A DNA stretch of 64,000 nt from Streptomyces pactum (GTDB lineage Bacteria; Actinomycetota; Actinomycetes; Streptomycetales; Streptomycetaceae): positions 3,472,001-3,536,000 of the forward strand of contig NZ_JACYXC010000001.1 of the NCBI RefSeq assembly GCF_016031615.1, read 5' to 3'. Below, in pieces: positions 17,797 through 26,925 of the stretch. Made by a program: the position numbers and the translations under genes. Numbering within the stretch: the first letter of the stretch is position 1; the number at the start of each line of letters is the position of its first letter. Below the pieces are notes generated by a model. It saw only the letters and a program-made list of their open reading frames with translations. It was not told the DNA's origin and ran no database searches.

Positions 17797-18735
17797 TCAG
17801 GGCCGGGCCCGCTCGGTCGCCGCGACGAGCCAGCGGTCGCCACGACGGGTCAGCGTCGTCTCCATGTACTCGCCGTAGCCGATGACCACGCGTGCCCGGG
17901 AGTCCCCGAGCAGTTCGACGGACCGCACCTCCAGCCGCTCGACCTCGGCACGCAGGCGGTCGGTCACCTCGCGCCGCTCGTACTCCCGACGCTCCTCGGG
18001 TCCTCGCATACGGGGAACCGCGGCTTGCCCATGAAGCGGGCGCCGGGGACCACCAGTCGGCACGCCGTGTCGAAGTCGTGCAGGGCACAGCTCCGCCAGA
18101 AGTCCAGCGTGACCTTCCTCGCCTCGGCCTGGAGCCTCGCCTCATCCGCGGAGTCGCCGTCGTTGCTGAACAGGTGGAACGCTCCGGCACCCAGCAGGAC
18201 CACCAGCGCCACCACCGCCGCGAGCACCACGGCACGGCGCCTGCCGCCGCCGGGTGCGGCACCCGGCGGCGCGGTGGGTACGGGCGGCACGGCCGCTGGG
18301 GCGGCGGCCGGTCGGGCAGGCGGACCGGCGGGCGGGGCGGACGGGAGGGACGGGCCGGCCGACGGGCCTGCGGGCGCGTTCGCCGACAGGACGGCGGGCG
18401 GGGGCGGACGGAGCGGACGCGGTGGAGGCGGGGGACGACGTCCGGGGACCGCCTGGTGCCCCGGCGTCGAGCGCCCCGAGCGCCATGGCCAGCCGTCCGG
18501 CGAACTCCGGGTCCTGCTCGACGATGATCCGCAACGTCTCGGCCGCCGCCCGGCGCCTGGCCGGTTCCTCCGGCGCCGCCCGCAGCGCCTCCGCGGCCCC
18601 CGCCGCCACCGGATTGCGCGCCATGCGTTCCCACACCAGGGTCGCCAGGCGCTGCGCGGCCTCGGCAGTGGCTCCGCCCGCGAGCACCTCCGCGGTGGCG
18701 TCGATCGCCTGCCTCGTGCTGTCGGCGTTCTCCAC
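17797..18735 (-). pseudogene. Single-pass membrane protein gene broken by two frameshifts
   Basis: Three reading frames together make one plausible protein. The N-terminal part (from GTG 18735, VENADSTRQAIDATAEVLAG) is helical. The middle frame gives a Pro/Ala-rich linker, a transmembrane helix (AVVLAAVVALVVLLGAGAFH) and LDFWRSCALHDFDTACRLV. The last frame gives the C-terminal domain (EYERREVTDRLRAEVERLEV, METTLTRRGDRWLV). The first shift lies between about 18144 and 18450. The second is near 18000, where adding one C to the ACCCG of the minus strand would read EDPEERREYE without interruption. No name can be given. The shifts could be real decay or assembly errors in G/C runs. Confidence 0.6.
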
Positions 18736-18926
18736 GACTACCCCCCGGCCGGTGTGGACGTACAGAGCCAGCCATGCCCGTCCGCCCGGCGGCTCATTCA
18801 CCGGTGCCGGGCGGGATGCTCTCGCGGGTCCGCGCACCGCCCCCCGGGCACGCGGCCGTCACAGCGGTCACGGCCGTCGGCACGAACCGAACAGCGGGCG
18901 GACGGGGGAGACGGCCCCTGCCCGGG

Positions 18927-19598
18927 TCAGGACGTGGTCGAGGAGCCCAGCCCCAGCGGGCCGGCGATCTCCGCGGCCATCACCTTGCCGGCCTCTTCCG
19001 CCAGCGCCTCGTCGCCGCCGTCGGCGCCGTTGTCGGTGTCCAGTCCGTCCAGCTCGTCCAGCGGACTGTTCAGGCGGACGTGGGCGACCAGCGACTGCAG
19101 GGCGCGGAGCGCGGCGGACGCGGTCGGCCCCCAGTTGGACAGGTACGAGAACTGCCACCACCACAGCGCCTCGCTGACCCGCCCGTTGCGGTAGTGCGCC
19201 ATGCCGTGCCGCAGGTCGGTGACGATGTCGGCGAGGTCGTCGGAGATCCGGCAGGCCACCGGGGCGCTGCGCGGTACGTACGGGTCGAAGACCTCCGAGT
19301 AGACGTCGATCGGGTCGAGCAGGCGGGCGAAGCGCTCCCGCAGCTCGTCCACGTCCGGCTCCGGGCCCACGTCGGGCTCGTAGCGCTCCTCGGGAACGAT
19401 GTCCTCGTGCGCGCCCAGCCGTCCGCCCGCGAGCAGCAGCTGCGAGACCTCCAGCAGCAGGAAGGGCACCGCGCTGTCCGGCTCGTCCCCCTTGGCGACC
19501 TCGGTGACCGCCACCAGGAAACTCTCGACCTGGTCGGCGATCTGGACCGCGAAGTCGTCCGGGTTCTGGTGGCTGTCGTGCAGCGTTGCGTCAGACAT
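18927..19598 (-). CDS. DUF5063 domain protein
   Basis: A 223-residue acidic soluble protein starting MSDATLHDSHQNPDDFA. Recognisable segments are VESFLVAVTEVAKGDEP, VPFLLLEVSQLLLAGGRLGA and EALWWWQFSYLSNWGPTASA. The family is of unknown function and in streptomycetes regularly follows recR. The start at 19598 lies inside the end of recR (8-nt overlap), so the two are co-translated. The longer frame to 19664 is an extension into recR and is rejected. Confidence 0.88.
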   Translation of the reverse strand: MSDATLHDSHQNPDDFAVQIADQVESFLVAVTEVAKGDEPDSAVPFLLLEVSQLLLAGGRLGAHEDIVPEERYEPDVGPEPDVDELRERFARLLDPIDVYSEVFDPYVPRSAPVACRISDDLADIVTDLRHGMAHYRNGRVSEALWWWQFSYLSNWGPTASAALRALQSLVAHVRLNSPLDELDGLDTDNGADGGDEALAEEAGKVMAAEIAGPLGLGSSTTS

Positions 19599-20190
19599 CG
19601 AGAAGTCTTCTCCCTTCGAAGGCCCGCCCCAAGGTGACCTCGTCGGCGTACTCCAGGTCGCCACCGACCGGCAGCCCGCTGGCCAGACGCGTGACCTTCA
19701 GCCCCATGGGCTTGATCATCCGCGCCAGGTACGTGGCGGTCGCCTCCCCTTCCAGATTGGGGTCGGTGGCCAGGATCAGCTCGGTGACCGTGCCGTCGGC
19801 GAGCCGGGCGAGCAGTTCCCGGATGCGCAGGTCGTCCGGTCCCACGCCCTCGATCGGGCTGATCGCCCCGCCGAGCACGTGGTACCGGCCCCGGAACTCC
19901 CGCGTCCGCTCGATCGCGACGACGTCTTTCGGTTCCTCCACCACGCAGATGACGGCCGGGTCCCGGCGCGGGTCCAGGCAGACCCGGCACTGCTCGGCCT
20001 CGGCGACGTTCCCGCAGACCGAGCAGAACCGCACCTTCGCCTTGACCTCGGTCAGCGCGTGCGCCAGGCGGCGCACGTCGGCCGGCTCGGCCTGGAGGAT
20101 GTGGAAGGCGATCCGCTGCGCGCTCTTGGGACCGACACCGGGCAGCCTGCCCAGCTCGTCGATGAGGTCCTGGACCACGCCTTCGTACAC
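19591..20190 (-). CDS. recR: Recombination protein RecR
   Basis: A 199-residue RecFOR-pathway protein that helps load RecA at gaps. Domains in order: N-terminal helix-hairpin-helix (LGRLPGVGPKSAQRIAFHIL), four-Cys zinc finger (CSVCGNVAEAEQCRVC), Toprim domain (ICVVEEPKDVVAIERT, LILATDPNLEGEATATYLAR) and the C-terminal Walker-B-like segment. Length is normal. It lies downstream of ybaB, the usual ybaB-recR pairing, and is followed by the overlapping DUF5063 gene. Confidence 0.97.
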   Translation of the reverse strand: MYEGVVQDLIDELGRLPGVGPKSAQRIAFHILQAEPADVRRLAHALTEVKAKVRFCSVCGNVAEAEQCRVCLDPRRDPAVICVVEEPKDVVAIERTREFRGRYHVLGGAISPIEGVGPDDLRIRELLARLADGTVTELILATDPNLEGEATATYLARMIKPMGLKVTRLASGLPVGGDLEYADEVTLGRAFEGRRLLDV

Positions 20191-20273
20191 GGAACGCTCT
20201 CTCTTTCTCCGGTTGGCGTCCGGCGCCTGCGCCGCCGCCGGACGTTACTGCGCTGCGCCGCGCCGGGAACGGC

Positions 20274-20609
20274 TCAGAAGGGCAGGCCCGGCATGCCGCC
20301 CAGCCCCTGGGCGAGCGGACCGAGCTTGCGCTGCTGAAGCTCCTGCGCGGACTGGTTCGCGTCCCGGACCGCCGCGACGATCAGGTCGGCGAGGGTCTCG
20401 GTGTCCTCGGGGTCCACCGCCTTCGGGTCGATGACCAGGCCCTGGAGCTCACCGGCCCCGGTCACGGTCGCCTTCACCAGGCCCCCGCCGGCCGAACCCT
20501 CCACCGGCGTGCGGGCCAGCTCCTCCTGGGCCGCGGCGAGGTTTTGCTGCATCTTCTGGGCCTGCTGAAGCAGCTGCTGCATGTTGGGCTGGCCGCCACC
20601 GGGGATCAC
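20274..20609 (-). CDS. ybaB: YbaB/EbfC nucleoid-associated protein
   Basis: A 111-residue DNA-binding protein with the family pattern MQQLLQQAQKMQQNLAAAQE, followed by VKATVTGAGELQGLVIDPKA and DLIVAAVRDANQ. It binds DNA as a dimer and commonly sits between dnaX and recR, as here. The recR start is 83 nt downstream, so the two probably share a transcript. Confidence 0.95.
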   Translation of the reverse strand: MIPGGGQPNMQQLLQQAQKMQQNLAAAQEELARTPVEGSAGGGLVKATVTGAGELQGLVIDPKAVDPEDTETLADLIVAAVRDANQSAQELQQRKLGPLAQGLGGMPGLPF

Positions 20610-21455
20610 GAGTGCGCTCCTGCTGTCGAGTTTCGGTCTGTGCCGCTTCCGATAGCCCGAGCCTACGTGCTCCCCGGGGACTGCGCGCTACCCCGTGGGA
20701 ACGAGTACACCAACGTCCCGCTACACCTGTGGATGGAGAAACACCGGGACCTCGGGCCCGCCCCCGGCACCGCCCTGCCCGGTCACGGCAGGGGCCTCCC
20801 AGCGGGACGCCCCTGGTCCGCCTCTGCCCGCCCGGCGCCGGCATATGCCCGGCGGAACGGAGCGGCCACCGTCCGTCGCCCTTGCCCCCCACCTCGTCCC
20901 TCATGCCCCCCACCCGTCCATCGCCCATGGCCCCCGCCCGTCGTCCGTGGCCCACCGCCCGTCGATCGCGGGACGGGCCCGTACGGAAAGCGTCCGCCGG
21001 AACGCCGGCGGCGGCCGCGCGCCGGGTCCCGGGTCCCACAAGGGCGCGCCCTCGGGGTCCCGCGGGGGTCGGGCCTCCGGGTCCGGACCCCCGTAGAGGT
21101 CGGGCTCCGGGTTCCGGGTCCGCGGGGTCGCTCCAGGCCCCCCGGCGGCCGGAACTCCGGTGGTTCGGCCCGGTCACGGCCCTGCGCGCGGGTACGGAAC
21201 GGCGCGCCGGACACAACCCGAGCGCGAGCCCGTGGGCAGACCCGTTACCGGTCCGGACCGGGTCCGCGTGCAGACCCAGAGCCGACCCGGCCCGGGGCCG
21301 ACCCGGGGGCCAGGCCCGCCTCGATCCCGGGTCCGGACCGCAAGCACCGTCCGATCCCGGGTCCGGGCCTTTAGCGCCGTCCGAGCCCGGACCCAGGTCC
21401 CCGGCCCGGGCGCGGGTCCGGGTCCGGGACGAGCCCGACCGGGCCGGGGCCGGGG
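20610..21455. other. Unusually long dnaX-ybaB spacer
   Basis: About 850 bp of GC-rich sequence where these genes are normally close together. No ORF carries a recognisable domain. The dnaX-proximal half is dominated by CCCGGGTCCGG-type repeats. A ybaB promoter probably lies in the less GC-rich stretch at 20620-20740. Confidence 0.5.
21323..21400. repeat. 30-bp direct repeats with CCCGGGTCCGG core
   Basis: Two adjacent 30-bp units (21323-21352 and 21353-21382), both beginning GATCCCGGGTCCGG and ending CACCGTCC or CGCCGTCC, then a partial third. Similar shorter copies continue through 21050-21440. Confidence 0.75.
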
Positions 21456-23917
21456 CTACTCGTTGGTGATCTCCTCGATCACCGTGGCCCCCAGCTCCCG
21501 CACGATCAGCTCGTGCCCGCTGAGCGCGGACTCGTCCAGGTCCGGGTCGTCCTCGTCCGGGATGTCGTCCTCCGGCGCCACCGGCACCGGCGGCGCCGGC
21601 TCCCGGTGTACGGGCGGCGCGGCGGCCGGGGCCACCGGGGACGCGGATACGGCCGGGCCGGGGGCCGGTGCGGCCGGCCGGGGTGCCGCCGGCGCCCCGG
21701 TGGGTCCACCGGGCCTCCCGCCCGGGCCGCCGGCCGGACCGGCAGCGCTCGGTGCGCCCGGACCACCGAGGCCGGCACCGCCCCCGCCGAAGCCACCACC
21801 GCCGCCACCGAAGCCGGCGCCGAAGCCGGCGCCGGGACCGCCGAAGCCCCCCGGGGGCCGCCCGCGCCGCCGAACCCGCCCCCGCCGTGGCCGCCGGAGC
21901 CCGCCATGGCGCCGCCGCCCGGCTGGCCGGCGCCACCCGAGGGATCCACCACGGCCTCGATCCGCCACTGCACCTGGAAGTGCTCGGCCAGTGCCTGCCG
22001 CAGCACGTCCTCGCTGCCGCTGTTGGCGAAGCTGTCCCGCGCCCCGGCGTTGGAGAAGCCGACCTGGAGGGTCGTCCCGTCGAATCCCGACACCGAGGCG
22101 TTCTGGCTGAGGAGGATCCACGTGAAACGTCGGCGGTTCTTCACCGCCTCCAGGATCTGCGGCCACATCTGCCGCACCTGCACGGCACCCTGCGCCGCCG
22201 CCTGGCCACCGCCCTGCGCCTGCTGCGGCGCGGGGGCGGCGGGCGCCTGCGTGCCGGGCGCGGTGAGGCGGGCGCCGCCAGGCACCGGCCCCGGGCCGCC
22301 CTGCGGCGCACCGCCCTGGCCGGGCGTCACCGCCGAGGGCCAGCCCCCGGGGCGCCGCGCCGGGGCCGCCGGGGGTGCCGCCGCCTGACCGGGCGCGGCC
22401 GCCGTGGGCCAGGCGCCCGGCGCCCCGCCGCCGGGGCCGGCCGCGGGGGCCGGAGCACCGCCGGCGGCCGGCGCCGGGGCGGCCGGACCGCCTGCCGCGG
22501 GCCAGGCCCCGGGCCGCTGCCCGCCCTCGGCCGCCGGCGCGGGCACCCCGGCGGGCGGCGCGTCGGCGGCCGGTGCGGGTGCCGCGGCCTGCGCTGCCGG
22601 TGCCGGAGCGGCCTGCGGTGCCGGTGCGGCACCGGTGGCCGCCATGGCCGCCCGCGCCGCCGCCGGTCCGGACGGGCCGGTCACCGGAGGGTGCGCGTCC
22701 GGCCCCGGTACGTAGCCCATCGCCGGGCCCGGGACCGCGCCGCCGGCTCCCGCGGCCGCCGCGCCGCGCTCCAGCCGCTCCAGCCTGGCCTGCACCGACC
22801 GCTCGTCGTCGAAGGCGGCGGGCAGCAGCACCCGGGCGCAGATCAGCTCCAGCTGCAGCCGGGGCGCGGTGGCACCGCGCATCTCGGTGAGCCCCTGGTT
22901 GACCAGGTCGGCGGCGCGGCTCAGCTCCGCCGCGCCGAAGACCGAGGCCTGCGCCTGCATCCGCTCGACCACGTCGGCGGGGGCGTCGATCAGCCCCTTC
23001 TCCGCCGCGTCCGGCACCGCCGCGAGGATCACCAGGTCCCGCAGCCGCTCCAGCAGGTCAGCCACGAAGCGCCGCGGGTCGTTGCCGCCCTCGACGACCC
23101 GGTCGACCACCTCGAAGGCCGCCGCGCCGTCGCCGGCGGCGAACGCCTCCACCACCGAGTCCAGCAGGGAGCCGTCGGTGTAGCCCAGGAGCGAGGTGGC
23201 CATGGCATAGGTCACACCGTCCTCGGCGGCACCGGCCAGCAGCTGGTCCATGACCGACATGGAGTCCCGGACCGAGCCCGCGCCGGCCCGCACCACCAGC
23301 GGCAGCACCCCGTCCTCGACCGGGATCTTCTCCCGCTCGCAGACCTCGGCCAGGTACTCGCGGAGCGTGCCGGGCGGTACCAGGCGGAACGGGTAGTGGT
23401 GGGTGCGCGACCGGATGGTGCCGATGACCTTCTCCGGCTCGGTGGTCGCGAAGATGAACTTCAGGTGCTCCGGCGGCTCCTCGACCACCTTCAGCAGGGC
23501 GTTGAACCCCGCCGAGGTGACCATGTGCGCCTCGTCGATGATGTAGATCTTGTAGCGGCTGGAGGCGGGCCCGAAGAACGCCTTCTCGCGCAGCTCACGG
23601 GCGTCGTCCACGCCACCGTGGGAGGCCGCGTCGATCTCGATGACGTCGATCGAGCCGGGGCCGTTCCGCGCCAGGTCGAGGCAGGATCGGCACTCGCCGC
23701 ACGGGGTGGGCGTCGGCCCCTGCTCGCAGTTGAGGCAGCGGGCGAGGATGCGCGCGCTGGTCGTCTTGCCGCAGCCGCGCGGACCGCTGAACAGGTACGC
23801 GTGGTTGACCCTGTTGTTCCGCAGCGCCTGCTGCAACGGGGTGGTGACATGCTCCTGCCCGATGACCTCGGCGAAGGTCTCGGGTCGGTAGCGGCGGTAG
23901 AGCGCGAGGGACGACAC
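21456..23917 (-). CDS. dnaX: DNA polymerase III subunits gamma/tau, frameshifted near the C-terminus
   Basis: Clamp-loader ATPase of the replisome. The AAA+ part has SLALYRRYRPETFAEVIGQE, Walker A SGPRGCGKTTSA, four zinc Cys (CLNCEQGPTPTPCGECRSC), Walker B IYIIDEAHM and sensor FIFATTEPEKV. A long Pro/Ala/Gly linker leads to the tau domain (VRQMWPQILEAVKNRRRFTW). The first frame then runs into Arg-rich nonsense, while the conserved acidic end (EDDIPDEDDPDLDES, VRELGATVIEEITNE) is in the next frame. The frames join by a -1 shift at a run of six G and five C near 21847-21857. The start is GTG 23917; GTG 23947 is an alternative. Confidence 0.92.
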
Positions 23918-24051
23918 GTCTACGACGATATCGGGAGCCACTGACACGTGGCGTCGATCACATGAACCACAACAGCCTCATCGGTCACAGGGGCCTCACC
24001 GGCCCGTCGCACAGGCCCCGCGCGGCCTCACCGGGCCCCGCCCCCACAACG

Positions 24052-24147
24052 CAAGGGCCCCCCACGTACCCGCCAGAGCCCACTTACCCTTGCTGCCTTC
24101 CGGCCCTGGGGGAGTTGGGTGAGATAGCGCCACGTGAGGGGCTGCCC
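24052..24147 (-). ncRNA. ffs: Small signal recognition particle RNA (4.5S-like)
   Basis: On the minus strand the hallmark SRP domain IV is clear: CCAGGGCCGGAAGGCAGCAA with the GGAA tetraloop and asymmetric loop. Outer pairing of CCCCTCACGT with ACGTGGGGGG closes a hairpin of about 95 nt. The RNA binds Ffh to target membrane proteins. Ends are estimated from the pairing. A TAGGGT box just upstream (24149-24154) could be its -10 element. Confidence 0.9.
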
Positions 24148-24277
24148 CCTACCCTAGCGGATGCCGGGGCGTGGTGGAGCACCCTCTCCGGCCCCGCACC
24201 GCCCGCGGACCCCGTCACGGAGATCCCCCGGGGACAGGGTTCGCGAGCACTCCTTCCGGTCTTGTATTGTTTGCGGC

Positions 24278-24362
24278 GGAGGATTCGCCTAGTGGCCTAG
24301 GGCGCACGCTTGGAAAGCGTGTTGGGGGCAACCCCTCACGAGTTCGAATCTCGTATCCTCCG
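24278..24362 (+). tRNA. tRNA-Ser (GGA)
   Basis: Acceptor GGAGGAT pairs with ATCCTCC. The anticodon loop TTGGAAA gives GGA, and a long variable arm (TTGGGGGCAACCCCT) marks a serine tRNA. A CCA follows at 24363-24365 and is therefore encoded. Confidence 0.96.
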
Positions 24363-24382
24363 CCACGGCTGGCAAGCCGTAC

Positions 24383-24417
24383 CGAAGGTCCCGACCGCAC
24401 CGCGGCCGGGACCTTCG
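24383..24417 (+). terminator. Hairpin terminator after tRNA-Ser(GGA)
   Basis: CGAAGGTCCCG pairs perfectly with CGGGACCTTCG around a 13-nt loop, followed by TCGTT. It lies 20 nt past the tRNA. Confidence 0.75.
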
Positions 24418-24584
24418 TCGTTCCACGACCTTCGCCGCCCCGGCCGGCCCACACGGCTGTGGGGCAGGGGCGCGGTCCGGGGCGGTCCGGGGCCGCGAAC
24501 CGGTATGGCCCGGGGAGGCGTACGGCGGCGTCCGCGGCCCGGCCGCCCCTCCGCGGCCGGACGGCGCGGACGCCGGCGCGGACG

Positions 24585-25877
24585 TCATGCCTCCGGTGTT
24601 CCGTCCGCCGTGATCCGGCGGAAGCCGAGGTACGGGAAGAGGGACTCGGGAAGGACGAGCGAGCCGTCCTCCTGCTGGCACTGTTCGAGGAGCGCGGCCA
24701 GAGTGCGGCCGATGGGCAGGCCGGAGCCGTTGAGGGTGGCGACGAAGACGGGCTTGCCGTCCTCGCCCCGGGTCCGGATGTTGGCGCGCCGGGCCTGGAA
24801 GGTGCCGAAGTTCGAGACCGAGGAGATCTCCCGGTACGTGTTCTGGCTCGGGAGCCAGACCTCGATGTCGTAGGTGAGCCGGGCGGAGAAGCCGGTGTCG
24901 CCGGCGGGCAGCTTGATGACCCGGTACGCCAGGCCGAGCTCCTGCAGGCACGCCTCGGCGTGGCCGACCATCGTCTCCAGCTCGGCGTCCGCCGTCTCCG
25001 GGTCCACGATCTTGACCATCTCGACCTTGGCGAACTGGTGCTGGCGGATCAGGCCGCGGGTGTCCCGGCCGTACGAACCGGCCTCCGAGCGGAAGCACGG
25101 GGTGTGCGCGGTCATGGCCAGCGGCAGCTCCGCCGGCGGGATGATCTCGTCGGCGTAGAGGTTGGTCAGCGGTACCTCGGCCGTCGGGATCAGGAACAGA
25201 TCGCGCTCGGCCACGCCCGTTTTGAACAGGTCTTCCTCGAACTTCGGCAGCTGCCCGGTGCCGGTCATCGTCCTGCGGGTGACGAGGAACGGCACGGAGT
25301 GCTCGACGTACCCGTGCCGACGGGTGTGGATGTCGAGGAAGAGCGTGGCCAGGGCGCGCTCCAGGGCCGCGCCGGCCCCACGCGACACCGCGAAGCGGGG
25401 GCCGGACAGCTTCGTCGCCCGGGCGAAGTCCAGGATGCCGGTGGCCTCACCGAGGTCGACGTGGTCCTTCGGCTCGAAGGTGAACACGGGCGGCGTGCCG
25501 ACGCGCCGTACCTCGACGGCGAACTTCTCGGAGTCGCCGTCCGGGGCCGAGTCGTCCGGCAGGTTCGGAATGCTCAGGAGCAGTTCGCGGAGGTGCGCCT
25601 CGATCTCCTCCTGTCCGGCCTCGATGTCGCGGATCCGGTCCTTCAGCTCGCGGGCACGCTCCTTCAGCGCGCTGATGTCCCCGCCCTCCTTCGCGGTCCG
25701 CTGGACCTCGCCCGCCACCCGCTTGGACTCCGCCCGCAGTTCGTCGGCGGAGCGGATGTTCTGGTTCCGCCGGGACTGGAGGGACTCCAGCTCGGACAGG
25801 TCCAGGGAGTAGCCGCGACGAGCGAGCCGACGAACAGCTTCGGCACCCATGTCGATCAGGGCGCGGGCGTCATGCAT
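24585..25877 (-). CDS. serS: Seryl-tRNA synthetase of the non-actinobacterial type (probable second SerRS)
   Basis: A 430-residue class II synthetase charging tRNA-Ser. The N-terminal coiled-coil arm spans about residues 30-110 (LQSRRNQNIRSADELRAESK). Motif 2 is FRSEAGSYGRDTRGLIRQHQ and motif 3 is LNGSGLPIGRTLAALLEQ. The start MHDARALIDMGAEAVRRLAR differs from the MIDLxLLRE start of mycobacterial-type housekeeping SerRS, and LIPTAEVPLTNL with MTAHTPCFRSEAGSYGRDTR follows the E. coli form. A normal streptomycete would have a separate housekeeping gene, so this is likely an extra copy, as in albomycin and valanimycin producers (AlbO, VlmL). The extension to 26003 is low-complexity and rejected. 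Confidence 0.93.
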   Translation of the reverse strand: MHDARALIDMGAEAVRRLARRGYSLDLSELESLQSRRNQNIRSADELRAESKRVAGEVQRTAKEGGDISALKERARELKDRIRDIEAGQEEIEAHLRELLLSIPNLPDDSAPDGDSEKFAVEVRRVGTPPVFTFEPKDHVDLGEATGILDFARATKLSGPRFAVSRGAGAALERALATLFLDIHTRRHGYVEHSVPFLVTRRTMTGTGQLPKFEEDLFKTGVAERDLFLIPTAEVPLTNLYADEIIPPAELPLAMTAHTPCFRSEAGSYGRDTRGLIRQHQFAKVEMVKIVDPETADAELETMVGHAEACLQELGLAYRVIKLPAGDTGFSARLTYDIEVWLPSQNTYREISSVSNFGTFQARRANIRTRGEDGKPVFVATLNGSGLPIGRTLAALLEQCQQEDGSLVLPESLFPYLGFRRITADGTPEA

Positions 25878-26286
25878 GAGGGGAATCCTTCGTGACCGGC
25901 GAGTGGGGCGGGATGTCGGAGCGACGGTAGCAACCGCGGCCCCGCGCCGATCCGGAACGCGGCCCCGCCGCCGGCGCGGTGCTCTCCGCGCGGGCGCCGG
26001 CACGTGAACACGGGCGGCCGGGACGGGGCGGTCCCGGCCCGCCGGCGGCCGGGGGCACCGCCCGCTCGCCCCGGCCCCGGCCGGCGGCAGGGATCGCCAC
26101 CCGCTCTCACCGGCCGGCCGGAAACGGTGGCGGCCCTCCGCCGCCCTCCCCGCCCTCTCCGTGACCGCCGCCCGCCTCTCCTGCGACCGCGGTCGGTCCG
26201 ACGCCCGCCTCCCCCCGCCGCCCGCGGGTCTCGGGCCGTCGGACCGGCCTCGGGCCGTCGGGCGGCCGGGGTGCTCGCCGGGCCGG
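25878..26286. other. Intergenic, no gene seen
   Basis: About 400 bp between the end of the Pycsar-like operon and serS, all genes on the minus strand. No U-tailed terminator or T-box-like leader was recognised. The translations are low-complexity. Confidence 0.45.
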
Positions 26287-26925
26287 TCACGCCGGCCGGA
26301 CCGTGGCGGCGAGCTGCGGAAGGGCGATCAGCAGCAGGACGGTTCCCGCTTCGATCCAGCGGTATTTGGCGCGGATGATCTCGCTGGTCGTCGCCAGGGA
26401 GGCCAGCAGCGCGACGGTCGGGTCATGGCCGACCCGTTCGAAGGCCCGGCTCAGCCGCTCTCCGCCCAGTTCCGCCGTGATGTGCTCGAAGTAGCCGGGA
26501 ACGCCCGCGCCCCGGCTCCGTCCTCCGCGGCGGCGCGGAGCGATGGCGAGGACGAAACAGGCCACGGCCAGCAGGGCGCTGCCGCCCCCGGTCCACCACA
26601 GCGGGTCCGGGCCCCAGCCGCCGGTGGCCGGTCCGGCGTCGCCGCTCCGGGTCACCGTGACGAAGACGCCGAGAACCGCCCCGGTGAACCCGAGCAGCAC
26701 GGCGGCCTTGGTGTCCGCCCTGGTCAGCTCCGTGCCGTTGGCGGCGAGGAAACGCTCCATCGCCGCCACCTTCTCCGGGCTGGGACCGAGCCGGCGCCCG
26801 GGGGTCCGGTGGCGGCGGTGCAGCGTCCGGTGCAGGAGCCGGTGGCGCGCGGCGGTGGCGGGTCGCGACGGCCCGCGGGCGGCGCGCGGTGCCCGCCCGC
26901 GGGCGCCCGCCGCGGTCCTCGTCAC
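26287..26925 (-). CDS. Pycsar-type transmembrane effector (PycTM family)
   Basis: A 212-residue membrane protein, last gene of a coupled operon. After a basic, low-complexity first 50 residues comes the family signature: ADTKAAVLLGFTGAVLGVFV (D71-T-K, first transmembrane helix), a second helix at about 109-130, the cytoplasmic segment GYFEHITAELGG, then LATTSEIIRAKYRWIEAG leading into the third helix (190-208). In Pycsar defence, such effectors are activated by cCMP or cUMP from a cognate cyclase and damage the membrane. The GTG start overlaps the preceding stop by 4 nt (GTGA). Family membership is seen by motif; the ligand is inferred from the cyclase in the same operon. Confidence 0.85.
   Translation of the reverse strand: MTRTAAGARGRAPRAARGPSRPATAARHRLLHRTLHRRHRTPGRRLGPSPEKVAAMERFLAANGTELTRADTKAAVLLGFTGAVLGVFVTVTRSGDAGPATGGWGPDPLWWTGGGSALLAVACFVLAIAPRRRGGRSRGAGVPGYFEHITAELGGERLSRAFERVGHDPTVALLASLATTSEIIRAKYRWIEAGTVLLLIALPQLAATVRPA

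Noticed and set aside
21847..21857. Programmed -1 frameshift in dnaX as an established feature
   Set aside because: No in-frame slippery heptamer of the X-XXY-YYZ form and no obvious stimulatory element were identified. Similar one-base losses in other genes favour a sequence error, so it is reported only as a finding.
24585..25877. SerRS as marker of an albomycin-like biosynthetic cluster
   Set aside because: No ligase, NRPS, siderophore or nucleoside genes lie around it in this window.
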